A DNA stretch of 11,569 nucleotides from Thermoplasmata archaeon (GTDB taxonomy: Archaea > Thermoplasmatota > Thermoplasmata > Lutacidiplasmatales > UBA184), in assembly GCA_030039715.1 (NCBI GenBank), contig JASHVA010000036.1, positions 1 to 11,569 of the forward strand. The letters run 5' to 3'. Shown piece by piece: positions 1 through 4,961 of this stretch. A model generated the notes under the pieces. The model did not search any database, was not told the DNA's origin, and worked only from the letters and a program-made list of their open reading frames with translations. Position 1 is the stretch's first letter. Every line of letters starts with the position of its first letter. The position numbers and the translations under genes were made by a program.

Positions 1-410
1 GTGAGCCACCGGTCGGCCAGCTCCGCGGGAGCGTAGACGAACGAACCAGAGGGTCCTCGAGACCTTCGGAACGGGATTCCCTGCTCGTCGAACTCGGGAC
101 GTTCCGCTCCGATCTCCACGACCTGCTCGGAGAGGCGCACGGGGAGCGTGACGCCGTCCCGGGACAGCAGGAGCACGTCGTTCGGTTCGTCCAGTACCAC
201 CCACTCGACCGGGAGGAGCAGATGGAGGTGGATAAGATTCGGCCGGAATCGGCTTTCGGTTTCGGTCTCGGTCCGGGAGAACCACGCCACCGTGCGGTCG
301 TCCACCGTCGCGAGGCGCTGGAACTGGAAGGAGCGTTGCCGGAACTCGAGGACGTTCACCTCGAGGTCGCCCGCGGTCAGCACGACGCGGGGGACGGGGC
401 GGGCGTACAT
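1..410 (-). CDS. Unknown protein, N-terminal 136 residues (runs off the window)
   Basis: An open frame on the minus strand starts at ATG 410-408 and stays open to the left edge, so only the first 136 codons are visible. The start is supported by a clear Shine-Dalgarno stretch (GGAGGCGAG, 420-412) two bases before the ATG and by a TATA box about 50 bases upstream. The visible part opens MYARPVPRVV and is rich in alternating hydrophobic residues (for example LIHLHLLLPVEWVVLDE around residues 63-79), which suggests a soluble beta-rich domain. There is no signal peptide, membrane segment or metal motif. I do not recognise the family. It diverges from the eL41 gene, with 93 bases between the two start codons. 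The coding call is fairly safe because of the long stop-free frame and good ribosome binding site; the function is unknown. Confidence 0.7.
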   Translation of the reverse strand, partial: MYARPVPRVVLTAGDLEVNVLEFRQRSFQFQRLATVDDRTVAWFSRTETETESRFRPNLIHLHLLLPVEWVVLDEPNDVLLLSRDGVTLPVRLSEQVVEIGAERPEFDEQGIPFRRSRGPSGSFVYAPAELADRWL

Positions 411-411
411 A

Positions 412-420
412 ACTCGCCTC
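412..420 (-). promoter_or_regulatory. Shine-Dalgarno site of the partial gene 1-410
   Basis: Read on the minus strand, GGAGGCGAG lies just before ATG 410. It decides the start of the partial gene and shows that this transcript has a leader, unlike many genes in this window. Confidence 0.6.
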
Positions 421-457
421 CAGAAACCGCGCGCTCGGCGACCGGCCGCGAGCCAGC

Positions 458-466
458 CTTATAAAC
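458..466. promoter_or_regulatory. TATA box shared by two divergent genes
   Basis: CTTATAAAC is the only AT-rich island in the 93 bases between the starts at 410 (minus) and 504 (plus). It reads as a TATA box in both directions (TTATAAA on plus, TTTATAA on minus). Placing transcription starts about 26 bases away gives a leader of about 15 bases for eL41 and about 25 for the minus-strand gene. That one box serves both genes is inference. Confidence 0.55.
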
Positions 467-503
467 CGACGACCGTACCCGCGCCCGTTCGGACGCGGCC
501 TGA

Positions 504-611
504 ATGAAACGTTCCTCGCGGGTCTGGAAGAAGCGCGGCCACATGCGCTGGAAGTGGCGCAAGAAGCGGATGCGGCGCCGCAAGCGCGCCCAGAAGATGC
601 GCAAGCAGTGA
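504..611 (+). CDS. rpl41e: Ribosomal protein eL41 (L41e), with an N-terminal extension
   Basis: This 35-codon gene runs from ATG 504 to TGA 609-611. The product is almost entirely Lys and Arg, with Trp and Met at the positions typical of eL41. Its core from Met14 (MRWKWRKKRMRRRK) closely matches the family pattern MRxKWRKKRMRRLKRK. eL41 is a single-helix protein of the large ribosomal subunit that forms an inter-subunit bridge in eukaryotes, and it is usually about 25 residues. Here about 13 residues (MKRSSRVWKKRGH) precede the core; a start at Met14 (543) would give a 22-residue form. The upstream ATG is preferred because the TATA box at 458-466 would start transcription near 489, only about 15 bases before it. 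The gene is convergent with the small Cys/His gene, 19 bases away. Very short basic genes like this are easily missed. Confidence 0.85.
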   Translation: MKRSSRVWKKRGHMRWKWRKKRMRRRKRAQKMRKQ

Positions 612-630
612 GCGCGCCCGAACGGTCCGG

Positions 631-855
631 TCACCAGCCGAGCCGGTCGAGCTTCCGCGCCGCCTTCGTGGACTTCTTCCACTCGCGGTAGTGGTCCCGG
701 CACAGCGGGGCCCGGCGGCCCTTCTCGGGCAGCTGAGGGAACGCCTTCCGTGCCTCCGCGAGGGAAAGCCGTCGGGCCGAGGGCGCGCCGCAGCCCGGGA
801 CCAGACACGGCGCGTCGGCCTCGTCGTCCGACGGCGGCGTCGCGGGGGGACTCAT
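631..855 (-). CDS. Small Cys/His (zinc-finger-like) protein coupled to sucD
   Basis: This gene of 75 codons including the stop begins at ATG 855-853, which overlaps the sucD stop (ATGA), so it is probably translated by re-initiation after sucD. The 74-residue product has an acidic Pro-rich start, then CLVPGC (Cys17, Cys22), a basic middle, LCRDHY (Cys52, His55), and a Lys/Arg-rich end closing in KLDRLGW. The CX4C...CX2H spacing could bind one zinc ion; this is a reading of the motif, not proof. I do not recognise a named family. Its position as last gene of a sucC-sucD operon suggests co-expression with the citric acid cycle enzyme, but basic residues plus a zinc site would also suit a nucleic-acid-binding or ribosome-associated role. 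Other frames open here, but this one has the coupling and the ordered Cys/His pattern. Confidence 0.75.
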   Translation of the reverse strand: MSPPATPPSDDEADAPCLVPGCGAPSARRLSLAEARKAFPQLPEKGRRAPLCRDHYREWKKSTKAARKLDRLGW

Positions 856-1736
856 CGGCGGGCCTGCCGCGCGACGATCTCGGCGACCAGGTCCGGGATC
901 TCGTACGGGAAACGGGCGACCTTCGCTCCCGCGGCGGAGAGCGCGGCGAGCTTCGTCTCCGCCGTCCCCCTTCCCCGCGAGATGATCGCGCCGGCGTGCC
1001 CCATGCGCTTCCCCGGCGGGGCACTGCGACCGGCGATGTAGGCGACGACCGGCTTCGTCACGTGATGCCGGATGTACTCGGCCCCGTCCTCCTCGGCCGT
1101 CCCGCCGATCTCGCCGACCAGCACGATCACGTCGGTCTCGGGGTCGCCCTGGAAGAGGGGGAGCGCGTCCACGAACGACGTCCCGACGACGGGGTCGCCA
1201 CCGAGCCCGATGCACGTCGACTGGCCGAGCCCCCGCTCCTTGATCCCGTTCACGATCTCGTAGGTCAGGGTGCCGCTCCGCGAGATCACGCCGACGCGGC
1301 CCGGCTGGAAGACGACGTTCGGGATGATGCCGACCTTCGCCTTCCCGGGCGCCGCGATCCCGGGACAGTTCGGGCCGATGATCCGGCCCCCCTTCGACCG
1401 GGAATAGTGGTACATCACCAGCATGTCGTGGAACGGGATGTGCTCCGTCACGACGACGGAGAGCAGGATCCCGGCGTCAACGGCTTCGATCAGAGCGTCC
1501 TTCGCGTACGGGGCGGGGACGAAAATGCACGAGGCATTCGCCTGGGTCGCGGCCACGGCTTCCCGGACGGTGTCGAAGACCGGCACTCCTTCGACCTCGG
1601 TTCCCGCCTTCCCGGGCGTCACGCCGGCCACGACCCGGGTCCCGAACGCCTTCATCTGGCGCGTGTGGACCGTCCCCTGGTGGCCGGTGATCCCCTGAAC
1701 GAGGACGCGGGTGTTTTCATCGACGAGCACCGTCAT
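852..1736 (-). CDS. sucD: Succinyl-CoA synthetase (succinate-CoA ligase), alpha subunit
   Basis: The 294-residue product is full length for SucD. Together with SucC it interconverts succinyl-CoA and succinate while forming ATP or GTP in the cytoplasm. The N-terminal CoA-binding Rossmann domain shows VLVQGITGHQGTVH (residues 11-24). GPNCPGI is at 121-127 and SRSGTLTYE at 152-160. The phosphohistidine is in GHAGAI (His247), followed by a Gly/Arg-rich loop and TAETK. The start ATG at 1736 overlaps the sucC stop as ATGA, which fixes the start and indicates translational coupling; the same arrangement links its stop to the next small gene. All key residues are present. Nucleotide preference cannot be told from the sequence. 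Confidence 0.97.
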   Translation of the reverse strand: MTVLVDENTRVLVQGITGHQGTVHTRQMKAFGTRVVAGVTPGKAGTEVEGVPVFDTVREAVAATQANASCIFVPAPYAKDALIEAVDAGILLSVVVTEHIPFHDMLVMYHYSRSKGGRIIGPNCPGIAAPGKAKVGIIPNVVFQPGRVGVISRSGTLTYEIVNGIKERGLGQSTCIGLGGDPVVGTSFVDALPLFQGDPETDVIVLVGEIGGTAEEDGAEYIRHHVTKPVVAYIAGRSAPPGKRMGHAGAIISRGRGTAETKLAALSAAGAKVARFPYEIPDLVAEIVARQARR

Positions 1737-2866
1737 GCCGCTCCTCCCGCCGCAGCGATCACGGCCTGGGCGGAGTCCTTCAACGTCGGGATCGAAGTGA
1801 TGCCCGCGGCGCGGAGGATCTCGACGCCCTCTTTCTCGTTGTTCCCACGGATGCGGGCGACCAGCGGGAACCGTTCGGCGTCGGGGACCTGCTTCATCGC
1901 CTCCACGAGGCCCCGCGCGACCGTGTCGCACCGTGTGACCCCACCGAAAATGTTGAGGAACACGGCGCGGGGCTTCGCCCGCGCCATCAGGAGGAACGCC
2001 TCCGTGACCTTCTTCGGGTCGTCCGTGCCGCCCAGGTCGAGGAAGACGCCGGGGTTGCCCCCGAACTCCTTGAGTACGTCCAACGTCGCCATCGTGAGAC
2101 CCGCGCCGTTCGCGATCACCCCGATGTTCCCGTCGAGCTGCACGAAGGCGATCTCCTTCTCGCGGGCAATCTCTTCGAGCGGTGTGCGGTCGTCCCGGAT
2201 GTCCGCGTACTCCGGGTGGCGGAACGCGGCGTCGTCCTCGATGATGACTTTCGCGTCGAGTGCCACGAGTCCCTCGCCGACCACGGCGAGGGGGTTGATC
2301 TCGACGAGCTCGGCGTCTTCCCGATTGAACAGTGTCCAGAGGGAATCCAGCAACCGGTCGAGTGACTTGGCGACAGGCCCCGTCACGCCCAGGACGTGCG
2401 CGACGCGCCGCTTCTCGTAGGAGGCGAGGCCGGGGAACGGGTGCACCGGAGTGCGCTCGATGGCGGTGTCGTCCACGGTTTCGATCTCCATGCCGCCCTG
2501 AGCGCTCGAGATCACGATCGGGAGCCGGAGGCTCCGGTCGAGGGTGATCGAAAGGTAGAGCTCGCGGGCGATCGGGAGCTTCTCCTCGAGGAGAACCTCC
2601 CGAACCTTCTCGCCCTTGAACTCCAGCCCGAGGATCGCCGCCGCTGCGGTCTTGGCCTCTTCGGGAGTGTTCGCGAACCGGACCGCACCGCCCTTGCCGC
2701 GGCCGCCCGCCAGCACCTGAGCCTTCACGACGCACGGCAGCGGGACGGTCCCGGCTCGGGCGAGCGCCTCCGCCTCCTCCGGCGTGCGCGCGACCTGGCC
2801 CCGCGGCAGCGGGATGCCGTACTTTCGGAACAGTTCCTTGCCCCGCCACTCGGCGAGCTTGACCAT
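1733..2866 (-). CDS. sucC: Succinyl-CoA synthetase (ADP- or GDP-forming), beta subunit
   Basis: The 377-residue product is close to the usual 385-390 residues of SucC. The N-terminal ATP-grasp domain has VVKAQVLAGGRGKGG (47-61), the metal and nucleotide site VEINPLAV (188-195), and the C-terminal ligase domain has GNIGVIANGAGLTMA (246-260), FLDLGG (275-280) and NIFGGVTRCD (305-314), where the phosphohistidine loop of SucD docks. The start is ATG 2866, with GAGG about 7 bases upstream. A CTTAAG box at 2899-2904 places transcription about 8 bases before the ATG, so sucC has its own promoter despite following the regulator gene by only 33 bases. It is first in a tightly coupled sucC-sucD-small-protein operon. 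Confidence 0.97.
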   Translation of the reverse strand: MVKLAEWRGKELFRKYGIPLPRGQVARTPEEAEALARAGTVPLPCVVKAQVLAGGRGKGGAVRFANTPEEAKTAAAAILGLEFKGEKVREVLLEEKLPIARELYLSITLDRSLRLPIVISSAQGGMEIETVDDTAIERTPVHPFPGLASYEKRRVAHVLGVTGPVAKSLDRLLDSLWTLFNREDAELVEINPLAVVGEGLVALDAKVIIEDDAAFRHPEYADIRDDRTPLEEIAREKEIAFVQLDGNIGVIANGAGLTMATLDVLKEFGGNPGVFLDLGGTDDPKKVTEAFLLMARAKPRAVFLNIFGGVTRCDTVARGLVEAMKQVPDAERFPLVARIRGNNEKEGVEILRAAGITSIPTLKDSAQAVIAAAGGAA

Positions 2867-2898
2867 CGAAATCCTCGGCGCGCGGAGGCGGTCGGCGT

Positions 2899-2904
2899 CT
2901 TAAG
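2899..2904 (-). promoter_or_regulatory. TATA box of sucC, overlapping the stop codon of the upstream gene
   Basis: CTTAAG lies about 35 bases before the sucC ATG. The bases TAA inside it (2902-2900 on the minus strand) are also the stop codon of the HTH/ferritin gene. In this GC-rich setting it is the only AT-rich hexamer in the gap. Confidence 0.5.
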
Positions 2905-3709
2905 TTGGACGGGGGCTGCGACCCGCTCGGGCCCGCGGCCGCTCCCGTGTCTCGCCGGAACCTTCGGCATCGATGAGACCGGCCTCGAGCAGGAGCTGCA
3001 GGAGTCGCTCGTGCTTGTGTTCATCGGACTCCATGCTCTCCCAGAGGATCCGCATCATCCCTCCGAGTTCCGGTCCGAGGTCGATCTCGCTCGTCGCCTC
3101 CGCTTCGTGCTCGCGTCGAATCAGGTCTTGAACGTCCGCCCGGGAGATGCCCGTCGGGGTGCTCGACGCGACGCCTCGATCGAGGTACGGCGCGAGGGAG
3201 GCCACGATCTCGGCGTGCCGCAGGCTGTCGGAGGCGATCTGCCGGAACAGCGCGCGCGTCAGCTCGTCCCGCGAGCGCTGGGCCAGCCGCATGCACTCGG
3301 CCACGGCGTTCTGCTCGCCCGCGATCCGGTTGCGGAGCCAGCCCGGTATCTTTCGACGGAGCTCGGGGCTCAGGGAGTCCCGAGCGGGCGCGCGGGAGCG
3401 GCTCTCGTGATCTGCGCCCTCGGCCAGTTGGATCGCGGCCTCGAGCACTGCGGTCGAGCCCGCGCCGCCCTTCACCAACTGCTCGGCGGTCTGGCGCGCG
3501 ATGCGTCGCACGCGTTCGTCGGCAAAGTACGCGGAGATAGCGGGACCCAGCCGCTTACCCGAGAGATACTGAGAGACCGAGGAAGGCACGATCCCCAGGA
3601 GGGCGGCGGCCTTCCGTTCAGGAAGGCCGAACCCCTCGACCAATTCCCTCGCGACGAGCGCCTGCATCACCTGGACCGAGGCGATCGGCGAGGGGACGGG
3701 GTGGCTCAT
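2900..3709 (-). CDS. HTH (XRE-like) DNA-binding domain fused to a ferritin-like domain
   Basis: The 269-residue product has two parts. Residues about 10-55 form an XRE-type helix-turn-helix of the archaeal kind seen in COG2522-like regulators, with the signature GLPERKAAALLGIVPSSVSQ followed by YLSGKR (to residue 53). Residues about 120-245 form a helical ferritin-like bundle: AGEQNAVAE (Glu132), DSLRHAEIV (Asp161, His165, Glu167), REHEAEATSE (Glu200, Glu202) and SDEHKHERLL (Glu230, His233), which resemble di-iron ligands of rubrerythrin-like proteins. The tail is Arg/Pro-rich. The start ATG 3709 is supported by a TATA-like CTATCTAC 27 bases upstream, implying a leaderless transcript. It follows a ZIP-like transporter by 103 bases. 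I infer a DNA-binding protein whose ferritin-like part senses iron or oxidants; the ligand set is a visual assignment. Confidence 0.9.
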   Translation of the reverse strand: MSHPVPSPIASVQVMQALVARELVEGFGLPERKAAALLGIVPSSVSQYLSGKRLGPAISAYFADERVRRIARQTAEQLVKGGAGSTAVLEAAIQLAEGADHESRSRAPARDSLSPELRRKIPGWLRNRIAGEQNAVAECMRLAQRSRDELTRALFRQIASDSLRHAEIVASLAPYLDRGVASSTPTGISRADVQDLIRREHEAEATSEIDLGPELGGMMRILWESMESDEHKHERLLQLLLEAGLIDAEGSGETRERPRARAGRSPRPT

Positions 3710-3732
3710 CCGCCCCGAGCGAGCCGGGCGGG

Positions 3733-3740
3733 GTAGATAG
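3733..3740 (-). promoter_or_regulatory. TATA-like box of the HTH/ferritin gene
   Basis: CTATCTAC on the minus strand is centred 27 bases before ATG 3709, the spacing of a leaderless archaeal transcript. The match to a TATA consensus is moderate. Confidence 0.4.
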
Positions 3741-3783
3741 CGGCTCTGCGCAGGCGGGACCCGGGCGCGCGCCGCGTCGACGA

Positions 3784-3796
3784 GTGACTACGTCAC
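3784..3796. repeat. 5-3-5 palindrome GTGAC-TAC-GTCAC
   Basis: This perfect 5-base inverted repeat with a 3-base centre lies between the transporter stop and the HTH/ferritin promoter, about 45 bases upstream of its TATA-like box. Position and symmetry would suit an operator. The half-site order is opposite to the palindromes at 4693 and 4819, so it may be a different site or chance. Confidence 0.35.
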
Positions 3797-3812
3797 GCCT
3801 CGGCGTCGCCGG

Positions 3813-4625
3813 TCAGACTGCGTTGACGGCGAACCCGAGGGCGAAGCCGAGCATCACGCCGATGTACACCAGCTGGTTGCGGCGAATCGACAGTTCCCGG
3901 GTCGCGAGCGGCTTGAAGGCGACGCGCAGCATCGGCAGAATCACGTACGCGATGGCCCCGATCGCGAGGGCGTCGAAGATCACGATGAACAGGTCGTTGC
4001 TCCAGTAGTAGCCGATGGCTCCCCCGATCAGCGTCGGGAGGCCCCCGACCAGGAACAGCCCCACCATCATCGAGAGGCGGCGGCTGACCGAGGTCCCGAG
4101 GAACGGCGAGGCGATCGGGAATCCCTCGGTGACATTCTGGAGGAAGAAGCCGACGAAGACGACCGCGAGGATCCCGATGGCCCCGGCGGTCCAGTTCACG
4201 CCGAATACAAGGCCCTCGGTCAGGTTCTGGAGCCCGATACCCAGGGCGATGATGAGCGCCGTCGTACGGGGGCCGGAGTCGACCGCCGCAGACGGAGAGC
4301 CGCCGGCATCTTCGGCGGCTCCGGGCACAGCCGGCGCGCGCGGGATGTTGTCCACAAAGTAGAGCGCCAGGAACGCGACCAGAAACGCCACGAAGAACGC
4401 GACGGAGTATTCGAGGCTCCCGACGTACCCTCCCGAAGTGTAGATGATGGGGGAAGCGTCAGAGAAGACGTCCGCGAGAAGGAACACCAGAATGCCGATG
4501 GCCACGGCGTTCAGGCCGATCGCCCACCGTCCCTGAGCCCGCTTGCTGTACACGACCGGCAGCGAGAGGAAGATCGAGAGTCCCATCGCCGCAGTCAGCG
4601 CCATGAAGAGCACGAAATCGCTCAT
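3813..4625 (-). CDS. ZIP-family-like divalent metal transporter
   Basis: The 270-residue product is an integral membrane protein with about eight hydrophobic helices: roughly 3-25, 35-52, 72-92, 121-142, 146-170, 184-206, 210-234 and 250-269. A loop rich in Ala, Gly and Pro (95-118) separates helices three and four, where ZIP proteins carry their variable loop. In helices four and five, where ZIP transporters have HNxPEG and HExPxE motifs for the metal path, this protein has IGLQNLTEG (131-138 core) and FLQNVTEGFP (162-170). The Glu residues remain and the first His is Gln in both. That supports ZIP membership with altered ligands, and cargo cannot be named. ATG 4625 is chosen over a TTG at 4646 because a G-rich AGGGGGG (4642-4636) precedes it and a TATA box lies 33 bases upstream. 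The HTH/ferritin gene follows. Confidence 0.85.
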   Translation of the reverse strand: MSDFVLFMALTAAMGLSIFLSLPVVYSKRAQGRWAIGLNAVAIGILVFLLADVFSDASPIIYTSGGYVGSLEYSVAFFVAFLVAFLALYFVDNIPRAPAVPGAAEDAGGSPSAAVDSGPRTTALIIALGIGLQNLTEGLVFGVNWTAGAIGILAVVFVGFFLQNVTEGFPIASPFLGTSVSRRLSMMVGLFLVGGLPTLIGGAIGYYWSNDLFIVIFDALAIGAIAYVILPMLRVAFKPLATRELSIRRNQLVYIGVMLGFALGFAVNAV

Positions 4626-4654
4626 GGTGTTCGTCCCCCCTACCAAGGGGCGCC

Positions 4655-4661
4655 ATTTAAG
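4655..4661 (-). promoter_or_regulatory. TATA box of the ZIP-like gene
   Basis: CTTAAAT on the minus strand is centred 33 bases before ATG 4625, giving a leader of about 6 bases. A palindrome at 4693-4705 lies about 35 bases upstream of it. Confidence 0.5.
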
Positions 4662-4692
4662 CGCTTTGTCTGTGAACTAGCGACAGATAATT

Positions 4693-4705
4693 TTCACTGT
4701 GTGAA
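4693..4705. promoter_or_regulatory. Candidate operator, TTCAC-TGT-GTGAA
   Basis: A perfect 5-3-5 palindrome upstream of the ZIP TATA box. The right half with its flank (TGTGAAC, 4700-4706) is repeated at 4671-4677, closer to the box. A second copy of the palindrome pattern is at 4819-4831. Confidence 0.45.
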
Positions 4706-4811
4706 CGGACGGGATGAGGCCGTAGAAGCACTCGATCTCTACCCGACTTCCCGCCGGTGGCTCTCCGCAACGACGGTGGGCCAAGGACCGGGGTATCGGT
4801 GGTCGGACGCC

Positions 4812-4819
4812 CATATAAG
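4812..4819 (+). promoter_or_regulatory. TATA box for rightward transcription
   Basis: CATATAAG is one of the best TATA-like sequences in the window. It would start transcription near 4839-4843, where an ATG occurs. It abuts the palindrome at 4819-4831. Confidence 0.45.
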
Positions 4820-4831
4820 TCACGTTGTGAA
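4819..4831. promoter_or_regulatory. Candidate operator, GTCAC-GTT-GTGAA
   Basis: The second copy of the pattern nTCAC-n3-GTGAA differs from 4693-4705 at the first base and the centre only. It sits directly downstream of the TATA box at 4812-4819, where a bound protein would block rightward transcription. Confidence 0.4.
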
Positions 4832-4838
4832 TGTCTGT

Positions 4839-4961
4839 ATGACGGGCTCACAACGCAAACTCCCTCGGGGCGAGCACGAGGGAACGACCGCCGATCGCCC
4901 CCCGTTCCCGGTCGAGCCGTGCTCGGTATCCCGCCGGCCGCGCCCCCACACCTACCGCTAG
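4839..4961 (+). CDS. Candidate 40-residue leaderless gene
   Basis: ATG 4839 lies about 24 bases after the centre of the TATA box at 4812-4819, as expected for a leaderless archaeal gene. The frame runs 40 codons to TAG 4959-4961 and its third positions are mostly G or C, like the genes around it. The product begins MTGSQRKLPRGEHEGTTAD and is rich in Pro, Arg and Gly without a recognised domain. Its stop overlaps the coaBC stop on the other strand as CTAG, the same arrangement seen at 9796-9799. Against it: the frame is short, the composition could be chance in GC-rich DNA, and a non-coding RNA or a promoter acting on nothing translated is also possible. Confidence 0.3.
   Translation: MTGSQRKLPRGEHEGTTADRPPFPVEPCSVSRRPRPHTYR

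Larger units (their letters stand above)
4626..4957. other. Long intergenic region upstream of the ZIP-like gene
   Basis: These 332 bases contain no certain gene. They hold the ZIP promoter (4655-4661), two TTCAC-n3-GTGAA-type palindromes, a TATA box pointing right (4812-4819), a candidate small gene (4839-4961), and an inverted repeat CGTTGTGA (4823-4830) / TCACAACG (4848-4855) that brackets the possible start codon. The stretch is more AT-rich than its surroundings near 4660-4705 and 4811-4860. Confidence 0.6.

Noticed and set aside
631..1215. Upstream extension of the small Cys/His gene into sucD
   Set aside because: The extra residues are an Arg/Gly-rich shadow of sucD. The ATG at 855 with the ATGA overlap is the natural start.
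750..2420. A 556-codon open frame on the plus strand across sucC and sucD
   Set aside because: It lies opposite the unmistakable sucCD genes, its composition is Arg/Pro/Ser-rich without domains, and it is a typical antisense frame of GC-rich coding DNA.
852..2849. A 665-codon minus-strand frame that joins sucD to an out-of-frame reading of sucC
   Set aside because: Only the last 294 codons are SucD. The part before is the wrong frame of sucC, which has its own complete frame and an ATGA junction with sucD.
4626..4646. TTG start at 4646 for the ZIP-like gene
   Set aside because: It adds seven residues with no ribosome binding site, while ATG 4625 has a G-rich site and suitable promoter distance.
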